Shown: positions 44,187-54,855 of the stretch, in pieces | How the letters are laid out: each line of letters begins with the position of its first letter | Position numbering within the stretch: the stretch's first letter is position 1 | NCBI GenBank assembly: GCA_037447655.1 | Contig: JBBHKE010003256.1 | Location: 130,096 to 194,095 of the forward strand | Length of the DNA stretch: 64,000 bases | Direction of reading: 5' to 3' | Origin: Zygnema cylindricum | Lineage: Eukaryota > Streptophyta > Zygnematophyceae > Zygnematales > Zygnemataceae | The notes under the pieces: generated by a model | The model's database searches: none | What the model saw: the letters and a program-made list of their open reading frames with translations, nothing else | Told to the model about the DNA's origin: nothing | Made by a program: the position numbers and the translations under genes

Positions 44187-46899
44187 TGGGTATTTAAACT
44201 GAAACTCAACCCGGATAATGTTGTCCATAGCCATTTTCAGCCATGGATTTACCCTCGGAAGCACCACAGACTACCCAAAAACAGCCTACTTTGAATCAAC
44301 ACAGAATTCTACAGAAATAATAAGCCAAGCTGAAACTCTAAAGAGAGATATTTTTTAGGCTATAAAATGACCTCACAAAGTTTCAGACAAAAATAATAAA
44401 AATAGTGATCACATCATCTAGTCAAAGTCGCAGAAAAACAGTGTGCCAGAACTTTGATAAAACTGACAACTTCACAATAAATTTACACACATACCAGACA
44501 CACAATAGGTCTGCAAATCTGTAGCAAGGTAGACAATAGAAGGAGGAACATACATGCAAAATTTCACATAATTTTGCCAACAGATCTGAGAGCAATACTT
44601 AGACAAAATTACCAAAAATGACCATAAACAGTTTTTGGTACAGAAAGTTCCCTATCTTAAAATGACTAAGTCCTACAAATGTAAACTAGAGCTCACTACT
44701 GAACGTACGGAGGCATACCAGCCGTACGCTATCTACCAGCTACCTCAATTAATGTTAGTATACCCGAATACTTCAAGGTATGTCAAAATGAGTAAAAGTA
44801 CACTAATAACTAATTCACAAAAAGACAAAACAATGTTTAACCAAATATTTACACCGACAACAAAATCGTATGCTGAGTCATTGCGTGTAAGTCAACAAGA
44901 CTCTACGAATCTCGTAAATCAATCCGAGCCGTCCAAAAATAGATATTGTATGATTGACGCGATTTCGCGTCACCACTACTTGAAAAATACCGGCGGCCTT
45001 TGTGCGCCGTCCGTCGCTCTTGTTCGGCACCCTCGATGTCGCGCCACGTGATCCCGAATTCCACTTGACGAAACGACGTCAAACCATCCAAATTTGTCTG
45101 TACTGCAATTACGTACTTCGCCATAAATTACGCCTACCAATTTTAAGTAATCTTGTAAAATAAGCTTCTTTATACCGTCGCGTCCTTTTCCATAAATGCC
45201 ACTTGTCGCATTATGTTTCGTACGTGCGACGTACCATTTTAGTCTCTTCGAATATTTTACGTCGGATCGCGTCGCAATCCGCCGTCCATTTCTTAACGCA
45301 TTCCGCGCCACTCATTTACTCCATCACGTCCCTTTAATTTTACTCATACATTTACTCCCCCAATCCACAAATCCATTCGAACCTCCATTTGTATAACCAC
45401 ATTACTTTTGGTAATAACATACGCACGAAACGTCGCGTGCGCACAAAACATGGCGTACGCACGAAACTGCGTTTTCAAAACAACAGATAACACCATTGAG
45501 CGCTACAAGGCTCGGTTAGTGGCTAAAAGATTCACTCAAAATGAGAGAATTGACTACGAGGAGACATTTGCCACTGTCGTCAGGTTTCCCTCCGTCTGGA
45601 TATTTCTCAGTCTACGGCAGCAGAAGACATGGAAGTACATCAAATGGACATCAAGACAACCTTCCGACATAAAGAGTTAGAAGAGGAGATTTTTATGCGA
45701 CAGCTCGAAGGATTTGTGGAGTAAAGGGAGTAGAGCAAGGTATGTCGATTGATCAAATCTTTGTATGGGCTAAAACAGGCGCCCCAACAATGGAATAAGA
45801 AGCTCAATGATTTTCTTACAGGTTTGGGATATATTCTGATCAGCTAAGATCACTAAATTTATTTGTTTGAAGATGAGGAATGAATTATCTTCATTGCAAT
45901 TTATGTTGATTATTTGCTTGTTTTAAGTAAATCTATAGATAAAATTAATAAGTTAAAAAATGATCTAAAATGTAGATTTGAGATGAAGGATATGGAAGAA
46001 GCAAGGTATATTTTGGGAATTCTGGTAGAGATGGACAGAGATAGAAAGATAATCAGATTAACTCAGAAGGAGGCCATGGGAAACATGTTATAACGATTTT
46101 AAATGGATAAGGCTAATAGTTGTACCACTCGAATGGAACTAAAAAGGGGAAGTGAGGGGAGTTTTGAAGAGGGAGTTATAATCTAAAACGATGAGTTAGG
46201 CCCTGAAGAGAAAAAATTTATGCAGACAATTCTTTATAGACAAGTATTGGGCAGCCTTATATATTTTATGAATTGTACCCGGCCATATATAGCCGCAACT
46301 GTAGGAGTACTAATAGGAGTCTCAGTGTTCCTACTAAGAAAGATAGGGAGGAAGCTAAGAGAGTTCTTAGATATCTCATAGGGACTAGCAATCTATGGCT
46401 GCATTTGGGTGGGAACAATACCTACATCACCACTTGGAGTGATGCCCGCTATGGGGATGCTCGTATGAAGAGATGCACGTCTGGGTATGTATTTTATGTG
46501 GGTGATAGGGCTTGCTGCTCTAGCAAAAGGTCATTGCTCATTCCACCATGGAGGCTGAGTACATGGCCTCTTGCTTTGCTGTAAAATAATGAATGTTGGT
46601 CAAGTCCTTGTTTGGTGAGCTTGGTCATCGTAAGAGTGGTGTCCATAAAGTGTTCTGTGATAATCAGGCAACCATTGCCATTTTTGCCAATCCTAAACAA
46701 CACTTTAAAGCCAAACATATGGACATTAGACTTAGCTTTGTTAGGGAGAAGGTAGAAGACAAAGTAATCAATTTAGAGTATAGACCAAATAGTGAAATGG
46801 TTGTAGATATGATGACCAAACATGTGCCTTCCCCTAAACTAATTTTTTGCAGAGAGAAGTGTTGTCTTAAATTGAAGAGTAACTACAAAATAATTGGAG
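44187..46899 (+). pseudogene. COPIA-3 reverse transcriptase and RNase H, resumed
   Basis: NWVFKLKLNPD at 44187-44218, then, after solo LTR B, NTIERYKARLVAKRFTQNERIDYEETF from 45486. [10 protein letters not shown] follows. The catalytic box near 45902-45913 reads YVDY, so the second catalytic Asp is lost. FEMKDMEEARYILGI and RNase H (GTSNLWLHLGG, TTWSDARYGDARMKRCTSGYVFYVGDRACC, CDNQATIAIFANPKQHFKAKHMDI) follow. There are many stops. The polypurine tract at 46890-46899 is decayed. Confidence 0.88.
44219..45485 (-). repeat. Solo LTR B
   Basis: 1267 bp, same family as solo LTR A but in opposite orientation. On the minus strand it opens TGTTGTTTTGAAAACGCAG and ends ATGGCTATGGACAACA. The target-site duplication GATAA is perfect (44214-44218 and 45486-45490) and splits the N-P-D-N codons of the COPIA-3 RT. 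Confidence 0.94.
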
Positions 46900-47918
46900 T
46901 GTATTTTTCAATATTTTCTAGTTTAGAACATGTAAATGAAAATGCAGGAAAGAAGCAGAGGCAGTGCGCCTCTAACTCCTCTCTTCTACTCCCACACTTG
47001 TCGCAACCAGTGAAGGTTAGAGAGGGAGCTAGAGCCATGACTGCCTTTGCTCTCTAGAGAGAGAGACAAGCAATAGTTTTTTGGTAGGTTTACCAAAAGT
47101 TACTTGACGGACCCAGGATTTGATCCTACTACCTAACGTTCATTAATGTCAACAGTAGTCGTTAGCTTTGTCCTATAGTCTAAGACCAGTGCTGAGGTAT
47201 ATAGGGTTCGTTGAATATTTATAGATGTACACATAGTTAAATTCATTTAACGACGCGAATAGACTTCTGGGACATAGACAGAGTTAGAGTATAAGTACGG
47301 TTTACGGTACTTCGCGAAACAAATATCGCGCATTTATTTTGACGGCTAGAGTTGAAAGTCGGTTTTGATCTAACGGCCACGATAGGTGTTGAGATCGCAG
47401 AATAGGCGTTTTGGCGGTTTTCGGTCACCACCAAGTCAAGTGACACGTGACACAACCTCATAGGCTTGGAACATCTCTGGACAATATGGGAACAAATTCG
47501 GATATGGCAGACGTCGACATTTTGGCCATGCCGTACGATGGCCGTACAAAAAGTACTCTGCACTTGTACCTTTCTGTACGACAAAGTATTCTGATTGGTG
47601 TCGTACTATAGTAGTAGAGGGTTTAGAGAGGGATTTAGGACTTAGAAAATGTGGTAGGTAGCCGCTTCTCTCCCAGAGTGCTTTTGTACAAAAGGTCAAC
47701 TTTGACCCTTCATAACGTATTGCTCAGAGGAGCAAATTCAGAGATTCTTTTTGCTATCAGCTAAGAGGAGTCTTTCTTTTCACAAGGGTGAAGGTGGTCA
47801 GAGTTTTTGTTTGCCAAGGTGGCAGTTATTCTTGTTGAAATACAAAGGGGTCAGGGTTATCCTAGGGGCTTTGTGTGAGCTACCCATTCTGAGGACCTAT
47901 GGAGGTCTCACAATTGCA
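46900..47918 (+). repeat. COPIA-3 3' LTR
   Basis: 1019 bp, opening TGTATTTTTCAATATTTTC and ending GTCTCACAATTGCA. The flank is CCTAG (47919-47923), matching 21505-21509. The TATA region of relatives (TTTTGTATTTATAGG) reads TTTTGTACAAAAGG here and in the 5' copy. Confidence 0.92.
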
Positions 47919-49871
47919 CCTAGTGCGAGTCCACCTCTTGGTGCGAGTCCTCCTCTTAAAGCGATTCCTCCTTCTGGTGCGAGTCCTCCTCTTGGTGGAA
48001 GTTGTCTATTGAATGCCTCTTCTTGGTAGGAGTCCTCCTCTTTGTGCAAGTATTCCTTTTGGGGCGCATCCTCCTAAAGCTCTAAGTCCTCCTCTTGATG
48101 TGAGTCCTTTTTTTGGTGCGCATCCTGCTTTTGGTGCGAATTCTCTTTTTTGTGCGAGTCCTCCTAAAGCGAGTTCCCCTCCTAAGGTGAGTTTGCTTTG
48201 TGGTGTGAGTCGTTCTCGTGGTGCAATTTAGCCTTGTACCAATTTGCTTCCTAGTGCGAGTGCTTCCCTAGGTGCAAATCGTATATCCGGTACAAGTACT
48301 TCTTTTTGTGTGAGTCCTCCTTTAGGTGTGACTCCTCTTGTGGGTGCGAGTCATCCTCCTCGTGGGACTCCCCTTCTTACTACGCGTCCACCTCTTGGTG
48401 CGAGTCCTCCTCTAGGTGCGATTCCTTCTCTTGGTGAAAGTCCTCCTCTTGATGCGAGTTCCCCTCTTGGTGAAAGCCATTTTTTTGTCACGATTCTATA
48501 TTTTGGTCCAAGCCCTCCACCTAGTATGAGTCCGCGTCTTCGTTCGAATCCTCCTCTTTGTGCGACTCCTTCTCATGGTGTGAGTCCTCTTCATGTTGGA
48601 GTCCTCCTTCTATGAGTCCCCCTTCCGGGTAGAGTCCTCCTCGTGGTGCGAGCCCGCTTCCAGGTATGATTTATTCTCCTCGTTCGAGTCGTTCCCGTCG
48701 TGTGAGTTCTCTTGTTAGTGCAAGACCTCCTCTTGGTGCGAGTGCTCGTTTTGGTGCGAGTCCTTCACTTGGTGTGGGTCAACTTCCATCTACGACGCCT
48801 CCCCTTAGTGCTTATACTCTTCTTGGTGCAAGTCCTCCTCTTGGTGGGAGTTCCACTCTTGGTGTGAGTCGTCTTCCCAGTGCGAGTACTTCTAATATGA
48901 GTCCTATTTCTGCAACGACACCTCATATTCTTGCGAGTCCTCTTCGTGGTGCGAGTCCTCTTTTTAGTGCGAATCCTTTTCTTGGTGCGAGTCTGCCTCT
49001 TCGTGCGAGTCCTCTTTTTGTTTGGAATCCTCCTCGTTGCGCAAGTCCACCTCCTCATTCAAGTTTTCCACTTTGTGCAAGTCATCCTTTGTGTGTGAGT
49101 CTTGTTCTTTGTGCAAGCCCTTCTCTTGGTGAAGGTCCTCCTCGTAGTTCGAGTCCTCTTGTGGAGTAAGTTCTCTTTTTTGGTGCAATTCATCCTCTTG
49201 GTCTTAGTCCTCTTCTTAGTGCGAGTCCTCCTCTTGGTCGGAGTTCTCCTCTAAATGCGAGTCCTCCTCTAAATGGGATTCCTCTTTGTGGTGTGAGTCC
49301 TCCTCTTGGTGAGAGTCTTTCTCTTGGTGGAAGTCCGCTTCATGGTGGAGTCCTCCTCTTTGTGTGGGTCCTCTTTCTAGATTGAGTCCTCCTCGTGGTG
49401 CAAGTCCACTTTCTGATCTGATTCCTCCTCTTGGTGTAGTAATACTCTTGGTGAGAGTTCTCCTCTTAGTGCGAGTCCACTTGGTGCAAGTCCTCCTAGT
49501 CTGAGTTCTCCTCCTAGTGCGAGTCCGCTTTGTGGTGGGAGTCTTCTTCGTAGTGGGAGTTCCCCTCTTCTTATCTTGGTGGGAGTCCTCCTCCACATGC
49601 AATGGTGCGAATTGTTTTCTTGGTGGGAGTCCTCATCTTGGTGCGGATCCTCATGCTTATGCTAGTCATCCACGCACTAGGAGTCCCCTTTTTAGTGCGA
49701 GTCTTACTTTTGGTGCGAGTCCTCTAGGTGTGATTCCTCGTTTTTGTGCTAGTCCTCTTCGTGCGGGTCGTTTGTTTGGTGTGAGTCTTTATTTTAGTGG
49801 GAGTCCCCGTTTTTGTGTTATTCCTCCTACTGGTGGGAGTCCCCCTTTTGGTGCGAGTCCTCTTCTTGTCA
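47919..49871 (+). repeat. 18-bp minisatellite, block 3
   Basis: The longest block, about 108 degenerate units of the GTGCGAGTCCTCCTCTTG type. The left edge is CCTAG, the COPIA-3 duplication. The right edge is abrupt: TCTTCTTGTCA then CTCCCCTTATTTTCTAG, which is the reverse of a COPIA-2-type polypurine tract. Confidence 0.93.
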
Positions 49872-49945
49872 CTCCCCTTATTTTCTAGTCTATCTTTTGC
49901 TTCAGTCCTCATTTCTCTCTACAAAAAATCACTTTGGGAGAAGGG
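49872..49945 (-). mobile_element. Fragment: 3' end of a COPIA-2-like internal region
   Basis: On the minus strand CCCAAAGTGATTTTTTG leads to GACTAGAAAATAAGGGGAG, matching COPIA-2 at 15135-15200 (CCCAAAATGGTATTTTT through ATTAGAAAATAAGGGGAG). Where the LTR should start, the minisatellite begins with TGACAAGAAGAGG. The other end is joined to COPIA-8 integrase in opposite orientation. Confidence 0.82.
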
Positions 49946-50700
49946 GCATCTCTGTGAATTTATTGCTCCATACACACCGGAAAAAAAGGGTGTGTCCGAG
50001 AGACTTAATCAGACTTTGACTAAATGTGTTCGCTCTTTGATGGCCGATAAAGGTGTGGATCCAAAGTTTTGGGGGGAAGCTTTTCATTCTGTTTCCTACA
50101 TCAGAGATAGAGTGGAAACCCGAGCTGTTAAGGGTAAGACACCTTATGAAATGTGGACAGGCAGAAAGCCAAATGTTGGTCATTTTAGAGTGTTTCGTAG
50201 CAAATGTTTTATCTTAGATAATCATCCTAATTCGTAGCTAAGAGCAAAATTTGTACCTGGTGTCTTTTTAGGCTATGATGATTAATTTGAAGGTTATAGA
50301 GTGTATAATCCTCAAAGAGGATGCCTTCAAACAGCCAAGAACATTCAAATTAAAGAACAAAGTCAATTTGTGGATGTTTTTAGTATGGATGCAGTTGAAA
50401 GGAATGGGAAAATACAAGAGCATATCATTCTTAAGCAGGTAGCTTCTACTCCATCTTCTTCTACATCCTCTACCTCTCTCCCAAATGCTTTTGGGCAGTC
50501 AGATCCTCTTTCTAGAGCTACTCCTTCTCCTGATCCTCCGACTAATCGACGCCTGTTGCCGTAGACTATAGGACCAACAATTCTCGCGTCAGATTTTGCG
50601 GGGGGAAGAAGGCAAAGTAGCTTTCTTTGAGGCGACCGAGTGGAGAGTGATTTTTCTGCAAGCACAGGGGAGCCGCTTACTATTCATGAAGCTTTTTCCG
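49946..50700 (+). pseudogene. COPIA-8 integrase fragment and linker
   Basis: FIAPYTPEKKGVSERLNQTLTKCVRSLMADKGVD holds the catalytic Glu region (relatives have PEQNG). The C-terminal part has GRKPNVGHFRVFRSKCFILDN. A linker (QSQFVDVFSMDAVERNGKIQEH) leads to the RT. Stops occur at 50238 and 50286 and in the Ser/Pro-rich linker. Confidence 0.87.
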
Positions 50701-50716
50701 TTCCTCAAAAGGATCA

Positions 50717-52245
50717 TTGGATCTCGGCTCAAATGACGAGATAAAGTCAATTATGGAAGCCCAAACTTGGGAACTTGTGGAGCTCCCACCAAACCGGAAA
50801 GCTATCGCTTGTAAGTGGGTCTTCAAATTAAAATTGAATCATGATAATAAAATTGAGAGATATAAAGCTAGACTGGTCGCTAAGGGATTTAGCCGGTAAA
50901 AGGGAATTGATTTTGAAAAGACCTTCTCTTCGTGGTTTGTTTTCCTACTGTTAGACTTTTGTTGTCTCTTACTACAATAAAGGATATACAATTGCATCAA
51001 ATGGACGTTAAGACGACTTTCTTGCATGGTGATTTGGAGGAAGTAATTTATATGAAGCAGTCAGAGATGTAAGCAAAAAAAGGGAAAAAAAATCTGGTCT
51101 GTAAACTGTTGAAGTCCCTGTATGGTTTGAAACAGGCTCCAAGACAATGGAACCTGAAGTTATATGAGTTTTTAACAAATCTTGGCTTTACTAGGATCAG
51201 TTCAGATCATTGAGTTTATATAATGCAAGGTGAGGATGGAGTGATTTATGTGGCAATGTATATAGATGATTTGTTGTTGATTAGCAAATTTATCAATGAG
51301 ATTAAAAAAATAAAAGCTGCTCTGAATTCCCGGTTTGAAATGAAAGACTTGACTGAGGCTAAGTATATTCTAGGAATTCAGGTAGAAAGAGACAGGAAAC
51401 ACAAAATTATTTATTTAACTCAGAAAGAAGTAATCGGGAACATGCTAGAAAAGTTTGGCATGTCAGAAGCAAAGGGGAGTGCCACCCCTATGGAATTCAA
51501 GCAGAAGTTGGAGGGTACGCAAACAAATGGTGGTGTTTTGGTTGATGATTTCTTGGATTTAGGGGAGGCAGATTCTATGTCCTCCATTCCTTACAAGCAC
51601 ATTGTCGGAAGCATGATTTATTTCATGATCTGTACTCGTTCGAACATCGCAGCGGCGGTTGGAGCTTTGAGCCGAAGCCTGCAAAATCCGAGGAACACGG
51701 ACTATGAGGCAGCAAAGAGAGTTTTTCGTTATCTTGCAGGAACTCGAAATCTTAGACTCTCTCTCGGTGGAGAGGAAGTCAAAATTCATACATGGAGCGA
51801 TGCGAGCTACAGATATATGCCTAGCCGACGCTCCACCACCGGATATATTTTGAAGATCGGAAGTGGAACTTGCTGCTGGAGCAGCAAACTTCAGAAGGTA
51901 ACAGATCAGTCTACCATGGAGGCTGAGTACATGGCTACCAGCTCGGCAATTAAGGAGTAACTTTGGGTAAAGTCTCTCCTCCAAGTGCTTCTCTTTATGC
52001 AATCAGGAACACAAATAGTGTGGAGTGATAATCAGGCAGTAATCGCTATTGCATCTAATCCCAGTCATCACTTTAAGAGTAAGCACATTGATATCAAGCT
52101 ACATTTTGTAAGAGAAAAGGTGATGGGAAAAGTCTTGAAGTTGAGTTATATGGCGGATGAGGAAATGGTGGCTGATATGATGACGAAACCTTTACCTGCT
52201 CCCAAATTGAAGTTCTGTAGAGATGCATGTGGATTGAGTGACTAG
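50717..52245 (+). pseudogene. COPIA-8 reverse transcriptase and RNase H
   Basis: [62 protein letters not shown] (YIDD at 51259-51270, a conservative change from YVDD), FEMKDLTEAKYILGIQVERD, then RNase H IHTWSDASYRYMPSRRSTTGY, TMEAEYMATSS, NQAVIAIASNPSHHFKSKHIDI and ADMMTKPLPAPK. The stretch 51223-51960 is open. Stops and a frameshift lie between 50900 and 51220. Confidence 0.92.
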
Positions 52246-52268
52246 CAGAGTCTAAAGCTTTAGGGGAG

Positions 52269-53109
52269 TGTTGTTTTAGAAAGCTTTAGTCCACTGTGTG
52301 CCTCAGCTGTGAGGGAGAGAGAGCTGTTCAGGACTTAAGTTATTTTTGGTTGAGTTTGGTTCACTACTTACCAAAATTAGTGTGACAGTGAAGTTGGGAG
52401 TTCACGGTTCATTCACACTTGGGACACGCGCCGTCACTTGAGAGAAATGCGTGAGTATGTCCTCCGTGGACGTACGCAATTTCGGCAAGACCACGGGACT
52501 TCGTGAAAACAGTTCTACGGTTCCAAATCCTCTAATCGGACGGCTGACAGCCGCCGCCAACAAATACTGACGAGGCGTGACTAGATCACTATCACTTTAC
52601 GTTGTTTGAACTTCGGTGTAAATATTTGGTAGAACAGAATTTTTTCTGTAGTGAATTAATTGTTTAGTGTTGAGAATGTGGTTTATGACATACCTTCTGT
52701 ACACAGGTATACTCACATTATTTTTTGTGTTAGAGTGTAAGATGTACGGCTGGAATGCCTCCGTACAGCTTAGTGTAGTTTGGGTGTATAGAAGTAGGAC
52801 TTAGTGAATTTGATTCATTAGAAACATATGATATGAAAACTGTAGACTCAGTTTTATGTAATTTCATTTCTCAATATCTCAAAGATCTGAAAGCGGAATT
52901 GGATGATATTTTGTGTGTGTGTTCCTTTGTATGTTATCTACACTGTGGTAAATGTTAAGAACCATTGGGTTATTGAACTGAAAGTTATAGTCTGTCAAAG
53001 TTGTTGTTCAGCCATCGGTCTTTATTGAAGCTTCCTCTCTTGATTTGTTCTACAATGACTACTGCTGCATCTTCTTCATCTTCAGTGCCAGCACTTGTCT
53101 CAGAACAAC
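52269..53109 (+). repeat. COPIA-8 3' LTR
   Basis: 841 bp, opening TGTTGTTTTAGAAAG after CTTTAGGGGAG and ending GAACAACA. An ATG at 53055 opens MTTAASSSSSVPALVSEQ, the LTR-borne gag start. The duplicated partner LTR is absent. Confidence 0.93.
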
Positions 53110-53735
53110 ACAAACGTCATAATGACATAAAATTGTACATTTGTCATATTCTGTATGTGTACCTAAAAGATATGTTTACGATAACTACGATTCGCTGTGC
53201 AATAAATGTTTAACGTTAATAACAACGAGCGTTGTAATTTTGTTCTTTTTGTACGGATATTTAATTTTCACGATGGCGTACGATTTTTAATATTTTGTAC
53301 GACCGTACGACGATTATTCCATTTTTCTTGTTCCCAAATTGGCATTAACGACGAAATTAGAATACACCTTTAAAAAAAAAAAAAATCATGATTAGCATCA
53401 ATTACCGTAAGTTTTCTTCGACAATATTTAAGCTTTGACACTAATAACGATTCACGGTGTAGTATAGTACCGTTTTAAATAGTTTGGCTTACGATTGGTG
53501 TTTGACCGTGCAAAATTGTACCGTATTAACTAAAAAAGTACAAAAATGATTTAATGCATACATCTATGATGTAACTGCGTTTTCACAAACCACGTAGTGC
53601 AAACGTCATAATGACATGAAATTGTACGTTTGTCATATTCTGTATGTGTACCTAAAAGATATATTTTTGATAATTACGATTCGTTGTGCAATAAATGCTT
53701 AACGCTAATAACAATGAGCGTTGTAATTTTGTACT
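53110..53735. repeat. Direct repeat pair, about 135 bp, 488 bp apart
   Basis: 53110-53245 and 53598-53735 share CAAACGTCATAATGACAT and GTCATATTCTGTATGTGTAC, and end in GAGCGTTGTAATTTTGT. The COPIA-8 LTR abuts the first base of the first copy. Confidence 0.85.
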
Positions 53736-53935
53736 TTTCCCGTTACGGGCGGGCACGATTAGTCGGGAAAAATCGAGTTCCGGTTAACTTTTATTTTTGT
53801 AAACGCTTGTCGATTAACGGTTAACAATTTTGGAGTGTGACATAACCAGGTCGGGCGTCGGTTACTCAGATTTTGAAAAAAAAACTGTCGGTTTTGGTTG
53901 TGTGAATTTCTGACTTTTGCGACCTCTAACTCGAT
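53735..53935 (+). repeat. Dispersed repeat X, copy B
   Basis: Diverged copy of 13155-13355, same orientation. It is followed at once by repeat Y, the reverse of the order at the first locus. Confidence 0.75.
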
Positions 53936-53968
53936 GTTATTGGTTTTCGAGAGGCACGGGGAAAACAG

Positions 53969-54170
53969 AGGTCGCAATCGGGATCCTGAATCCGTACCTG
54001 ACTTCCCGCGTCGGATCCAGAATGGATTCGGGTGCCAAATTTTGGGGGCAGGTCGGATTCAGCCGGGTGATACGGAAAAAAAATAAAAAACAAATTCAGG
54101 TACGGCCTGTTAAGCAAAAAACGAAAAAAAAATGAAGGTTTCGTATGTAACATTCCACTATCGCACACCG
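53969..54170 (+). repeat. Dispersed repeat Y, copy B
   Basis: Diverged copy of 12571-12790. It opens GGTCGCAATCGGGATCC and ends in AAGCAAAAAACGAAAAAAAA then ATGAAGGTTTCGTATG. Confidence 0.8.
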
Positions 54171-54855
54171 TGTATCGTTATTAGTGTTAACAATTTTTCC
54201 ACCACTTAAAAGTGTCTTTTCTTCAGACACACAAGTCTGATTTTCAATTTGAATACGCCATTAAGAAGCTGTGAATGTTACCTTTCAATCTTAACCGTCA
54301 AATCCACAATCCGACAAGTGTGTACGGAGAACAGATGGTTTAAGAGAAGGAAAAAACATTAACACTAACAGCGATTAATGGTGTACGGTCCAATATAGTA
54401 CACCGAGAATCGTTATTAGTGTCAATTTTTAAATAGTGTTGAAGAAAATTTACCCTAATCGATGCTAATTAAGAATTTGAAATTAAAAAAAAAATGTATT
54501 TTAATTTCGGTGTTAATGTTAATTTGGAACAACAAAAATAGAATATTTGTTGTACGATTATATACATTAATTTATGTATCCGTACAAAATATTAGAAATT
54601 GTACACCATCGTGAAATTTAAATATCCGTACATGTCAGACTAATTTACGTGTCAGACTAATCCCGTTTTTTTAGCGCACGTTCCTATGCGTGCGCGTCTG
54701 ATTTAATTCATTTTTTGTAAAATTTTCACTTGAAAAAGGTACAATTATGTACGGTCTGACATCGACCATACACCAAACTATTTATATATTATTGTACTTT
54801 CATTCTTTACGTTATTTTGTACGGTTTCTTAATTAACGTCAAGAAAAAATTAAAA

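Larger units (their letters stand above)
21510..47918 (+). mobile_element. COPIA-3, Ty1/copia element expanded to 26 kb by nested insertions
   Basis: The 5' LTR opens at 21510 after CCTAG (21505-21509). The 3' LTR ends at 47918 and is followed by CCTAG (47919-47923). Both flanks are the 18-bp minisatellite. Own sequence survives at 21510-22590, 31950-33752, 44187-44218 and 45491-47918. The rest is COPIA-4 (with COPIA-5), COPIA-6 (with COPIA-7 and solo LTR A) and solo LTR B. Part of integrase and RT is deleted at 33752. Confidence 0.9.
49946..53109 (+). mobile_element. COPIA-8, 5'-truncated Ty1/copia element
   Basis: It runs from mid integrase to an intact 3' LTR (52269-53109). It is very close to COPIA-6 in coding region and LTR. 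The 5' LTR, gag, protease and first half of integrase are missing. CAAAC (53110-53114) follows the LTR; the left duplication is lost. Confidence 0.9.
53252..54635. repeat. Inverted repeat with arms of about 220-245 bp
   Basis: The left arm 53252-53470 and right arm 54390-54635 are reverse complements with moderate divergence. Matching ends are GTACGGATATTTAATTTTCA against TGAAATTTAAATATCCGTAC, and GACACTAATAACGATTC against GAATCGTTATTAGTGTC. The roughly 920-bp centre holds the second 135-bp direct repeat and repeats X and Y. It may be a foldback or MITE-type element. No transposase is seen. Confidence 0.75.

Noticed and set aside
47919-49871. CRISPR array
   Set aside because: Units are contiguous 18-mers with no unique spacers, in a plant genome.
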